The translations under genes were made by a program, and so were the position numbers. The notes below the pieces were generated by a model. It saw only the letters and a program-made list of their open reading frames with translations. It did no database searches and had not been told where the DNA came from. This document shows positions 23,159 to 30,271 of a stretch of 45,914 nt of DNA, one piece after another. The stretch's first letter is position 1. Every line of letters starts with the position of its first letter. The DNA lies in NCBI GenBank assembly GCA_017462735.1, contig JAFTQO010000005.1, forward strand, positions 1 through 45,914. Reading direction: 5' to 3'. Source of the DNA: Clostridia bacterium. GTDB taxonomy: Bacteria; Bacillota; Clostridia; Christensenellales; Borkfalkiaceae.

Positions 23159-24286
23159 ATGGCAAAAAAACAATCTACAGCGACGAAAGTTGCGACGGCA
23201 AAACCCGTTGAAAAGAAAGAAGAACCTGCCGTGGCGGTAGAAAAGCAAGAAAAAGAAGCGGTGGCAATGCCTGCTAAAGCGGTGACGGCGACGCAAACCG
23301 AGTCTCAGACGGTGGCGCCCGAAACAGCGCAACTCAGCGCGCGTACGGCGAAAAATTTCACGGCGTATTTATTGCCAGAGGTCGTATACGGCGACGAGGC
23401 GGCGTTGGACGTATTGCGCCAAAAATTGCGCGCTTATAAGGAAATTCATCCCGGCTTTTTGGCGAAGACGGAAGATAAAGACGCTTTTGTTTGCAAGCGT
23501 GAATATTTACCCGTATACCGTCAAAGCGCGGTGGTGGACTATTCTTGGACGCTGAAAAATAAGGGCGCGGCAACCGACCATACCGAGCGTCGCGAGGTTT
23601 CCTGCCGTCAACACAGCGCCCCTGCGTTTTTCCGTGCCGATTCCTTCCCTGCGGACGTCAAGACGATTGCATTGGCGAGTCCCAAACAAGCGGAGGAATT
23701 GTATCCTTGTAAGCACAAGACCTTTTCTGCGTGCGTGACGGCGCTCAAAAACGAAGCGAAAGCATACGCACCGCAAAAGTCGGCGAAGATGCAACTGTAC
23801 AATCGCGCTTACGAAATTTTCTACGTGCCTGTCTTAAAAGCGACCTGCACCTTTGACGGCAAGGAATACGTCGCGTACGTCAACTTGCTCAACGGCGAGT
23901 GCGACGCGCAGTATTTGGTTAGCGACAAACTGATTAAAAAGGCGGATAAAGTGATGGCTGGGGTAAGGACTTGCCGTAGATTGATTATTTTTACCCTCCT
24001 TTATGCGTTGACGTTTGCGGGCTTGGGCTGGTATTATGCTTACGTCACGGCTACGATGAAGCCGTTGATGGTGCAACTCATCTGTATGTCGGCGGCGACG
24101 GCGTTGCCTTTGATTTGCTATCTGTTCTGTTTTTCGTACAAACGTAACAAGTTCATTTTACAGGCGGTGCAGACGGGTAAATTGCCTAGGGCGATATTGC
24201 CGCGCGTATTTGCTTTGTTGTGCGTGCTCATTGCCTTGGCAGAGATGCTCGTATTCGCTTTGTATATCTTAAGGTATACCATATAA
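23159..24286 (+). CDS. Membrane protein with a low-complexity N-terminus, function unknown
   Basis: 375 residues from ATG 23159 (ribosome binding site GGAGG 5 bases upstream; the open frame extends further up but through the promoter). Residues 1-60 are an Ala/Lys/Glu/Val-rich, probably disordered stretch. Residues about 60-255 form a soluble domain with a few Cys and Tyr/Phe-rich motifs (YEIFYVPVLKATCTFDGKEYVAYVNLLNGEC). Residues about 275-372 have three hydrophobic segments. I do not recognise the family. It resembles the 7082-8719 protein in style (charged low-complexity part plus membrane helices) but shares no clear motif with it. Its promoter is strong and set in an inverted repeat. Confidence 0.7.
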   Translation: MAKKQSTATKVATAKPVEKKEEPAVAVEKQEKEAVAMPAKAVTATQTESQTVAPETAQLSARTAKNFTAYLLPEVVYGDEAALDVLRQKLRAYKEIHPGFLAKTEDKDAFVCKREYLPVYRQSAVVDYSWTLKNKGAATDHTERREVSCRQHSAPAFFRADSFPADVKTIALASPKQAEELYPCKHKTFSACVTALKNEAKAYAPQKSAKMQLYNRAYEIFYVPVLKATCTFDGKEYVAYVNLLNGECDAQYLVSDKLIKKADKVMAGVRTCRRLIIFTLLYALTFAGLGWYYAYVTATMKPLMVQLICMSAATALPLICYLFCFSYKRNKFILQAVQTGKLPRAILPRVFALLCVLIALAEMLVFALYILRYTI

Positions 24287-24287
24287 A
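24260..24287 (+). promoter_or_regulatory. Likely promoter of the FMN riboswitch-ribU transcript
   Basis: TTGTAT (24260-24265), 16 bases, TATAAA (24282-24287), lying over the end of the upstream gene and about 10 bases before the riboswitch. Confidence 0.45.
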
Positions 24288-24302
24288 AACTGACAATAAA
24301 AA

Positions 24303-24422
24303 TATCTTTGGGGCGGAGTGAGATTCTCCACCGGCAGTACAGTCTGCGAAGGAAACGGTAAGTTTCCCCGAGTTGGTGAAATTCCAACACCGACGGTTAA
24401 AGTCCGGATGGGAAAAGAAAGG
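24303..24422 (+). promoter_or_regulatory. FMN riboswitch (RFN element)
   Basis: The RFN blocks are readable in order: GGGGCGGAGTGAGATTCTCC, ACCGGCAGTACAGTCTGCGA, GGTGAAATTCCAACACCGAC and GGTTAAAGTCCGGATGGGA, with closing pairs CTTT/AAAG. It binds flavin mononucleotide and controls the riboflavin transporter gene just downstream. With FMN bound, the terminator at 24452-24477 should form and stop transcription. Confidence 0.95.
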
Positions 24423-24451
24423 CGTAATTTCGCCTTGCTTTCTACAATCAC

Positions 24452-24477
24452 GCCCCGCAAAAGCGGGGCTTTTTTTG
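24452..24477 (+). terminator. Expression-platform terminator of the FMN riboswitch
   Basis: Arms GCCCCGC and GCGGGGC with an AAAA loop and seven T. The ribosome binding site GAGGTGG of ribU follows at once, so control is probably by premature termination. Confidence 0.9.
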
Positions 24478-24486
24478 AGGTGGATT

Positions 24487-25131
24487 ATGCAAGAAAATGT
24501 GCAAAACGAAGGGGCAGGTGTGCCTATAAACGAAAAGAAGGGGGGCGTGGGCGACTTTTTTAAGCGTCGTTTCAGCGCAAAGCGGCTTGCCGTGATAGCG
24601 GTCTTTTGCGCCCTTGCTTACGCCGTGTCTTTGTGGGAGATTCCTTTGCCGCTTTTTGGCGCGACCTTTTTAAAACTGGATTTTGGCAACGTATTTATCT
24701 TACTTATTTCCTTCTTGTTGGGTCCCTTAGAGGGGACGCTGGTCTGCCTTTTCAAAGAGGGGTTGCGCTGTTTGACTTCCTCCTCTCTTTGCGCGGGCGA
24801 ACTTGCTAATTTTTTAATTACCAGTACTTATCTTTTGCTCCCTGCTATCGCCTATCACTATCGCCGTACGTTAAAGACGGTCTTGATTAGTTTAAGCGTG
24901 TCTTGCGTGATAGCAACGGGGGTGGGACTTCTTGCCAACCGTTTCATCATCTTTCCTACGTACGCCTTTTTGTTCGGGGGGAGTATTTTCGGGATGACGG
25001 TAGAAGAGGCGTTTTCGACGTTTTTTTTGGCGGTATTGCTGTTTAATCTTATCAAGACGGTGTCGGTAGGGTTAGCAACTTTACTCGTCTACAAACGCCT
25101 GTCTAACTTTTTTAAAAAGTGGAAAATTTAA
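24487..25131 (+). CDS. ribU: RibU, riboflavin-specific S component of an ECF transporter
   Basis: 214 residues from ATG 24487 (GAGGTGG upstream). After about 35 charged residues there are six hydrophobic segments. RibU-type features are present: KRLAVIAVFCALAYAVSLWEIPLP, LKLDFGNVFILLISFLLGPLEG and TSSSLCAGELANFLITST. It captures riboflavin and needs the shared EcfT/EcfA module, which is not in this window. The FMN riboswitch directly upstream confirms the substrate. No riboflavin synthesis genes are nearby. Confidence 0.94.
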   Translation: MQENVQNEGAGVPINEKKGGVGDFFKRRFSAKRLAVIAVFCALAYAVSLWEIPLPLFGATFLKLDFGNVFILLISFLLGPLEGTLVCLFKEGLRCLTSSSLCAGELANFLITSTYLLLPAIAYHYRRTLKTVLISLSVSCVIATGVGLLANRFIIFPTYAFLFGGSIFGMTVEEAFSTFFLAVLLFNLIKTVSVGLATLLVYKRLSNFFKKWKI

Positions 25132-25144
25132 CGGCTTGATTTTC

Positions 25145-25173
25145 TTGCAAAAATCAAGAGTAACAGGTATAAT
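25145..25173 (+). promoter_or_regulatory. Promoter of the tsaE operon
   Basis: TTGCAA (25145-25150), 17 bases, TATAAT (25168-25173). The expected transcription start falls on or next to ATG 25180. A 9-bp inverted repeat (CTTGATTTT at 25135 / AAAATCAAG at 25150) overlaps the -35. Confidence 0.6.
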
Positions 25174-25179
25174 AGAATT

Positions 25180-25581
25180 ATGGCAAAATTTATTTCTACA
25201 AGCCGCGAGGAGACGGAAGCGTTTGCGGCAGAATACGCAAAGACCTTGCGCGGCGGTGACGTCGTTTTGCTTGACGGCGAGATGGGGGCGGGAAAGACCG
25301 TCTTTTGTAAGGGGCTGGCTAAGGGACTTGGCATTGTCGAAGAGGTGACGAGCACTACCTATTCGTATATGAACGATTACGACGGTAGGCTCTTTCACTA
25401 CGATTGTTACCGCATCGAAAGCGTAGTCCAAGCGGAAAATTTAGGGCTTGCCGACTATTTCGATATGGGTGGCATTTGCGTCGTCGAGTGGTCGCAAAAT
25501 ATCGCGCCTTTACTTCCCGACGGTTGCAAAAGGGTAGCGATTAAAAAATTGAGCGAAACGGAAAGAGAGATAGACTATTGA
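25180..25581 (+). CDS. tsaE: tRNA t6A37 synthesis ATPase TsaE
   Basis: 133 residues with the Walker A motif GEMGAGKT (33-40), TSTTYSYMNDY and HYDCYRIE, which define the TsaE/YjeE family. With TsaB and TsaD it transfers the threonylcarbamoyl group to A37 of ANN-decoding tRNAs. The start has no good ribosome binding site (only AGG 11 bases upstream), and the promoter -10 lies only 7 bases before it. The next gene starts with TTG inside its stop codon. Confidence 0.94.
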   Translation: MAKFISTSREETEAFAAEYAKTLRGGDVVLLDGEMGAGKTVFCKGLAKGLGIVEEVTSTTYSYMNDYDGRLFHYDCYRIESVVQAENLGLADYFDMGGICVVEWSQNIAPLLPDGCKRVAIKKLSETEREIDY

Positions 25582-26198
25582 AAAATTATTTGGCGATTGA
25601 TACGGCAAACGAATATTTATCCGTCGTGGCGAAAGTGGACGAGAAAAGGTACGTCCGCTATTTGCCCGATTGCGCGATGAAGCACTCCTCTACGCTAATG
25701 ACGGCGGTGGACAAATTGTTAAAGGAAGAGGGCTTGACGCTGTCTCAGTTTGATTTTTTTGCGGCGGTAGTGGGCGCAGGTTCCTTTACGGGGATACGTA
25801 TCGGTATTGCCACCGTCAAGGGATTTGCGCTGGCGACGGGCAAACCGACCCTTGCTATCACCTCTTTCGACGCCTTGGCATATAATGGCGTAGACGGCAA
25901 AACCCTCTGCCTTATCGACGCGTTGAGGGGGAACTATTACGTCTGCGGTTACGATAAAGAGGGGGTGTGCTTTGCCCCTGCTTATTTAGGCGAAAAGGCG
26001 GTGCTGGATTTGCAATCGCAAGGCTATGCCTTGCGCTCTCATAAAAAGTTGCCTGTCGAGACGGAAATCGTCGACCCTTCCGTGGGGTTGCTAGCGGCGG
26101 TGGAGAGGCTGAGCAAAGACGAGAAAAATTTTGGGGAACTGTCGGCGCTGTATCTTAGGAAAAGTTCGGCGGAACTCAATTTGGAGCAAAAAGTATGA
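25578..26198 (+). CDS. tsaB: TsaB, partner of TsaD in t6A synthesis
   Basis: 206 residues starting at TTG 25578, whose bases overlap the TGA of tsaE (TTGA). ASKHA-fold features: LAIDTANEYLSVV, MKHSSTLMTAVDKLL and VVGAGSFTGIRIGIATVKGFAL. TsaB has lost catalysis in this family and serves as the scaffold for TsaD and TsaE. The order tsaE-tsaB-rimI is the usual Gram-positive one. The tsaD gene that often follows is absent here. Confidence 0.93.
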   Translation: MKNYLAIDTANEYLSVVAKVDEKRYVRYLPDCAMKHSSTLMTAVDKLLKEEGLTLSQFDFFAAVVGAGSFTGIRIGIATVKGFALATGKPTLAITSFDALAYNGVDGKTLCLIDALRGNYYVCGYDKEGVCFAPAYLGEKAVLDLQSQGYALRSHKKLPVETEIVDPSVGLLAAVERLSKDEKNFGELSALYLRKSSAELNLEQKV

Positions 26199-26623
26199 TA
26201 CGGGCAATGCGGGCTGACGATTTACCCCAAGTTGCACTTATCGAACGGGCGAGTTTTACCGACCCTTGGACGGAAGAGATGTTTGCGACGGGGCTGGATT
26301 TGCCTGTGGCGCTGCATTACGTCTACGAAGAGGCGGGGGAGGTCGTCGGGTATTTGATTGGCACCGCGTTGTTTGAACAAGCGGAAATTGCCAACGTGGC
26401 AACCCACCCCTCGCATCGAAAAAAGGGTCTGGCAAAAGCCCTGATGGACGTCTTTGAGAGGGAAGTAAAAACGCGCGGCGCAGAGGAGTGTTTTTTGGAA
26501 GTGCGGGTAGGCAATCTGCCAGCGCTTGCCTTATATCACGGCAACGGCTACGAAAAAGTGTCCGTTCGTAAAAAATACTATCCCGACGGCGAAGACGCGT
26601 TCGTGATGAAAAAAACGCTGTAA
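26195..26623 (+). CDS. rimI: RimI-type ribosomal protein S18 alanine N-acetyltransferase
   Basis: 142 residues, start overlapping the tsaB stop (ATGA). GNAT fold: IRAMRADDLPQVALIERASFTDPWTEEMF, the acetyl-CoA loop HPSHRKKGLAKALM and the LEVRVGNLPALALYHGNGYEKVSVRKKYY ending typical for RimI. The conserved link with tsaB makes RimI the best name, though its real protein target here is not shown. Confidence 0.92.
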   Translation: MIRAMRADDLPQVALIERASFTDPWTEEMFATGLDLPVALHYVYEEAGEVVGYLIGTALFEQAEIANVATHPSHRKKGLAKALMDVFEREVKTRGAEECFLEVRVGNLPALALYHGNGYEKVSVRKKYYPDGEDAFVMKKTL

Positions 26624-26635
26624 AGGAGTAAAAAA

Positions 26636-27370
26636 ACGGAAAGGACAGAGCAAAGTCAGGTTTCGTTTTTACAAAAGGGGAAAGGGAAAGATTTGCTGTT
26701 TTTGCACGGCTATCTTTCTTCCAAGGAAGCGTTTACGGCACAGACGCGCTATTTTTCCCGTTTTTATAGGGTGACGGCAATTGATTTTTTAGGGTTTGGC
26801 GAAAGCCCGCCTTTGACAGCCCCCTTTTCCGTAAAAGATTATGCCGATTGGCTGTACGCGCTGATGACGGATTTAGGGCTGAAAAAGCCGCACGTTATCG
26901 CGCACTCGTTTGGATGCAGGGTAGCGGTGAAAACGGCAAAAGAATACGGGCAGGTGTTCGATAAAATCGTTTTGACGGGCGCGGCTGGGGTGAGATTGCC
27001 CAAAGGACTTGGGTACAAAATCAAAGTGAAAGGGTATCGGCTGTGCAAAAAAATCGCGCCTCGCTTTGCCGAAAGAAGGTTTGGCAGTAAGGAGTATCGC
27101 ACCCTTTCGCCCGTGATGAAAGAAAGTTATAAAAAAATCGTAAACGAGGATTTGCGAGGGGACGCGATGCTGGTGACTAACCCCGTGCTGTTGTTGCAAG
27201 GGGATAAGGACAAAGTGACCCCGAAAAAAGAGGCGCTTGCCTATCTTGCCTCCTTTCCCAATGCGGTTTTGAAAGAAATAGACGGCGGGCACTTCGCGTT
27301 TGTCGACAGTCCCGTCCCCTTTAATTTAACGGTGGAGGAATTTTTAAACGATGATGGATTCCCTGATTAA
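26636..27370 (+). CDS. Alpha/beta hydrolase, apparent ACG start codon
   Basis: About 244 residues if it begins at ACG 26636. It has LLFLHGYLSSKEAF (oxyanion region), FLGFGESPP, the nucleophile elbow AHSFGCRV (Ser), a late Asp in LLQGDKDKVTP and the His in DGGHFAFVDSP, so the triad is complete. There is no ATG, GTG or TTG between the rimI stop and codon 20. The first usable one is TTG 26693, which would remove the first strand. AGGAG stands 7 bases before the ACG, exactly where a start is expected. The substrate is unknown. Its end overlaps the start of murF by 20 bases. Confidence 0.82.
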   Translation, partial: TERTEQSQVSFLQKGKGKDLLFLHGYLSSKEAFTAQTRYFSRFYRVTAIDFLGFGESPPLTAPFSVKDYADWLYALMTDLGLKKPHVIAHSFGCRVAVKTAKEYGQVFDKIVLTGAAGVRLPKGLGYKIKVKGYRLCKKIAPRFAERRFGSKEYRTLSPVMKESYKKIVNEDLRGDAMLVTNPVLLLQGDKDKVTPKKEALAYLASFPNAVLKEIDGGHFAFVDSPVPFNLTVEEFLNDDGFPD

Positions 27371-28982
27371 AGTGATAGCGGCGCTCGTGTGCGCCTGTTT
27401 CTTCTTCGTCGGCACGTTTAAGACGCTCGGCGTGATGCAACAGGCTGGCTACAAGACGGGCGGGTTTTGGCGCTGGACGACCAAAAAAGAGAATACGCTG
27501 GGGCTTCGGTTGTGTTGCTGGGGGCTGTTGCTCCTCTTCTCGGTGGGCATCGTCTCTTTGTGCTTTTCCTTTGCGGGGACGGAAGTTGCGCTTTGCTTGA
27601 CCGCCGTGCCTTTTTTGGGACTCTCCCTGCTCTATTGCTATGCGGATAGAAAACACGCCCTGAAAGTGCCTCTTAAAGGCACGGGCAGGGTGAAACGTTT
27701 GGCAGCGGTGTATTTCTTCTTGCTTGCTTGCTTGACTTACGGTGTGATTGCACTTAGCGCCTTCTTTTACCAATGGGCGGCGGCAGACGGCGCACCGATC
27801 GTCTATGCGTTGTGGCAATATTTACCCGTGACGCTGTTGCCTTGGTTGACCCCTTTCGTGTTGACGTTGGCCAATTGGCTTACGGCACCTTTTGAAAATT
27901 TGCGCAACCGCCTCTACGTCAAAAAAGCGGCGAAAAAGATAGCGGAAAAAGAGGGGAAGACGGTAGCGGTGGTCGGCAGTTACGGCAAGACTTCCGTCAA
28001 ACGCATTTTGACGACCTTGCTCTCTCAAAAATACGCCGTTTGTGCGACGCCCGCCTCTTTTAATACCCCGATGGGGCTTGCCAAAACGGCTATGAGCGAA
28101 GAGTTCGATAAAGCGGAAGTTTTCATCGCCGAAATGGGGGCAAGACGGATTGGCGATATCGCGGAACTTTGCAAGATTGCCTCTCCCGACTACGCGCTGT
28201 TTACGGGCGTTTGCGCACAGCATATCGCTTCGTTCGGCTCCTTGGATAAGGTAAAACAAGAAAAATGCACCGTCTTTAAAAGCGGCGCGAAAAGTATCGT
28301 TTGTGCCCTTTCCTTAAAAGAGGACGTCAAAGAAATTTTCGAGGGGTTGACGGACGAAGAGAAGGGAAAAATCACCTTCTTGACGGGCGAGGAAATCGAG
28401 GATTTGAAACTGTGTTTCAACGCTACGAAATTCACCTTGTCTTTTGGAGAAGAATCTTGGGCGGTAGACGTACCGTTGCTCGGCAAACACTCGGCGGAAA
28501 ATATTGCGCTTTGCGTATGTCTTGCAAAACAAATGGGGCTTAGCCGTGAGGAAATCGCAAAGGGGCTTGCTGCATTGCAACCGATTGAACACCGTTTGCA
28601 ACTTTTAGAAAGTAACGGCGTGTATATCTTGGACGACGCCTATAACGCAAACGAACGGGGCGCGGCGGAAGCCGTTGAGGCGCTTACCCGTTTTGAGGGC
28701 AGAAAAACCGTCGTGACGCCCGGACTTGTCGAGGCGGGGACGTTGGAAAAGGAATTGGGAGAAAAACTTGGAAAAATTTTGGCGGAAGCGAATCTCGACC
28801 AAGTGATTTTGGTGGGGGATACGCAGGTGGCGCCCGTTAAAAACGGGTACCTTGCCGCAGGCGGTGATAAAGAAAAAATCCGCCTTTGTTTCTCGTTGGA
28901 TAAGGCAAAGGAAGCGTTGCAAGGCACCTTACAGGCGGGAGACGCCGTGCTCTTTTTAAACGATTTACCCGATGTTTATTGA
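27351..28982 (+). CDS. murF: MurF-type Mur ligase with an N-terminal membrane domain
   Basis: 543 residues. The first about 180 residues contain five hydrophobic segments, which classic soluble MurF lacks. From about 200 on it is a Mur ligase: P-loop VVGSYGKTSVK (207-217), TPASFNTPMGLAKT, the AEMGARRIGDI motif, LGKHSAENIALCVCLAK, EHRLQLLESNGVYILDDAYNAN and TVVTPGLVEAG. MurF adds D-Ala-D-Ala to UDP-MurNAc-tripeptide, and ddl, which makes that dipeptide, is the next gene. That context favours MurF over other Mur ligases. The membrane domain may tether the enzyme near MraY. Confidence 0.88.
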   Translation: MMDSLIKVIAALVCACFFFVGTFKTLGVMQQAGYKTGGFWRWTTKKENTLGLRLCCWGLLLLFSVGIVSLCFSFAGTEVALCLTAVPFLGLSLLYCYADRKHALKVPLKGTGRVKRLAAVYFFLLACLTYGVIALSAFFYQWAAADGAPIVYALWQYLPVTLLPWLTPFVLTLANWLTAPFENLRNRLYVKKAAKKIAEKEGKTVAVVGSYGKTSVKRILTTLLSQKYAVCATPASFNTPMGLAKTAMSEEFDKAEVFIAEMGARRIGDIAELCKIASPDYALFTGVCAQHIASFGSLDKVKQEKCTVFKSGAKSIVCALSLKEDVKEIFEGLTDEEKGKITFLTGEEIEDLKLCFNATKFTLSFGEESWAVDVPLLGKHSAENIALCVCLAKQMGLSREEIAKGLAALQPIEHRLQLLESNGVYILDDAYNANERGAAEAVEALTRFEGRKTVVTPGLVEAGTLEKELGEKLGKILAEANLDQVILVGDTQVAPVKNGYLAAGGDKEKIRLCFSLDKAKEALQGTLQAGDAVLFLNDLPDVY

Positions 28983-29004
28983 TAGCGCAAGAAAAATAAA
29001 TAAG

Positions 29005-29044
29005 AAACACCAAAGCGAAAAATACGAAGCGGAGGTGTTTTTTT
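29005..29044 (+). terminator. Terminator-like hairpin that contains the ddl ribosome binding site
   Basis: AAACACC (29005-29011) can pair with GGTGTTT (29034-29040), and T continues to 29044. The ribosome binding site GGAGG (29031-29035) overlaps the 3' arm, and the T run forms the spacer to ATG 29045. The structure could act as an attenuator or hide the ribosome binding site. Confidence 0.55.
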
Positions 29045-30157
29045 ATGCGCAAAGTGGCGGTCTTTTTCGGCGGAAAGTCAAGCGAACGGGAAATTTCCGT
29101 GCTGACGGGGGTGTTTGCGCTCAACGTACTGGGCAAGGATACGTACGATATTTTACCTGTGTACGTGGGCGAGGACGGCAATTTTTATACGGCGGAAAAA
29201 ATGGTTGATTTGGCTGTTTTTAAGGGCAAAGAACAAAATTTTTCGCAGGTGTTTTTTGATAGCGGAAAGGGGTATTGTTGGGATAAAAAAAGAAAGCACG
29301 CGCGCTGTTTGGGCACAATCGACGTGGCGCTCAACTGCTGTCACGGCGGTATCTTAGAAGGGGGCGGCGTCAGCGCGTTGATGACGATGCAAGGGGTGGC
29401 GGTTGCCTCGCCCGACCTTGCCTCTAGCAGCATATTTATGGACAAAACGCTGACCAAACTGTTTGCAAAAAGTTTGGGGATTCCCGTCGTTGATTACGTG
29501 CGGGTGGAGGAAAAAGATTACCGAAAGCGGGGCAAGTATCTTTTAAAAACGGTCTCTTTGCGGCTCAAATACCCCGTTGTTGTCAAACCTGCCAGGCAGG
29601 GGTCGTCTATCGGCGTATGCGTGGCAAACGACGAAGGGCAGTTGCAAAAGGCGTTGGAGACGGCGTTTTCGTTAGACACCCTTGCCGTAGTGGAAAAATA
29701 TCTGCCCAAAAAGAAAGACGTTAATTGCGCGGCATATAGGTTGCAAGGGGAAATTATCCTGTCGGAGGCGGAGGTCGCCAACAGCGACGACGGGGTGTAC
29801 GACTTCTCCAAAAAGTATCTAAAAGAGGGCGGGGATTTCTTAAAAGGCGGGGGCAGGGTCACGTTAGAAGGGAAATTACGGGACAAAATCCGCCATTATA
29901 CCAAACTTTTATACAAGCGGCTTGGCGTCAGCGGGGTTGTCCGCGCCGACTTCTTGATCGGCGGAGAGGGGGAGGTGTATCTTAGCGAAGTCAACGCCGT
30001 GCCGGGTAGCCTTGCCTATTATTTGTTTTGCGAGAGATTGACGGACGCAAAAGAGTTTTTTTGCGACCTTATCGAAGAGGGGATATTGGAACAGGAAAGG
30101 CGGCAAAAGCAAATCCCTGAGACGGGGGTGTTGACAGGGATAACTTTGCGTAAATAA
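29045..30157 (+). CDS. ddl: D-alanine--D-alanine ligase
   Basis: 370 residues, ATP-grasp fold. It starts with VAVFFGGKSSEREISVLTG and has CHGGILEGGGVSALM (the usual HGxxGEDG is altered), PVVVKPARQGSSIGV, VYDFSKKYLKEGG, GVVRADFLIGGEGEVYLSEVNAVPG. The K-Y pair in the YDFSKKY loop matches the Lys-Tyr of D-Ala-D-Ala ligases. In D-lactate ligases the Tyr is replaced, so a vancomycin-type depsipeptide product is unlikely. It makes the dipeptide used by MurF upstream. The ribosome binding site sits within a terminator-like hairpin. Confidence 0.93.
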   Translation: MRKVAVFFGGKSSEREISVLTGVFALNVLGKDTYDILPVYVGEDGNFYTAEKMVDLAVFKGKEQNFSQVFFDSGKGYCWDKKRKHARCLGTIDVALNCCHGGILEGGGVSALMTMQGVAVASPDLASSSIFMDKTLTKLFAKSLGIPVVDYVRVEEKDYRKRGKYLLKTVSLRLKYPVVVKPARQGSSIGVCVANDEGQLQKALETAFSLDTLAVVEKYLPKKKDVNCAAYRLQGEIILSEAEVANSDDGVYDFSKKYLKEGGDFLKGGGRVTLEGKLRDKIRHYTKLLYKRLGVSGVVRADFLIGGEGEVYLSEVNAVPGSLAYYLFCERLTDAKEFFCDLIEEGILEQERRQKQIPETGVLTGITLRK

Positions 30158-30200
30158 TGGTAGTTAAGGGAAAAAGTTGCAAACTTGCGCGTGGAAAAGA

Positions 30201-30229
30201 TTGCATTTTTCCCTTTTCTTTGTTATACT
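30201..30229 (+). promoter_or_regulatory. Promoter of obgE
   Basis: TTGCAT (30201-30206), 17 bases, TATACT (30224-30229). The leader carries a short hairpin (CCGTTT/AAACGG, 30245-30259) right before the ribosome binding site GAGAGG. Confidence 0.65.
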
Positions 30230-30271
30230 TGTATCGAAAAAAGTCCGTTTACAAAACGGAGAGAGGTTTTT

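Noticed and set aside
29045-30157. Vancomycin-resistance type D-Ala-D-Lac ligase
   Set aside because: The omega-loop motif YDFSKKY keeps the Lys-Tyr pair of D-Ala-D-Ala ligases, and no vanH or vanX neighbours are present.
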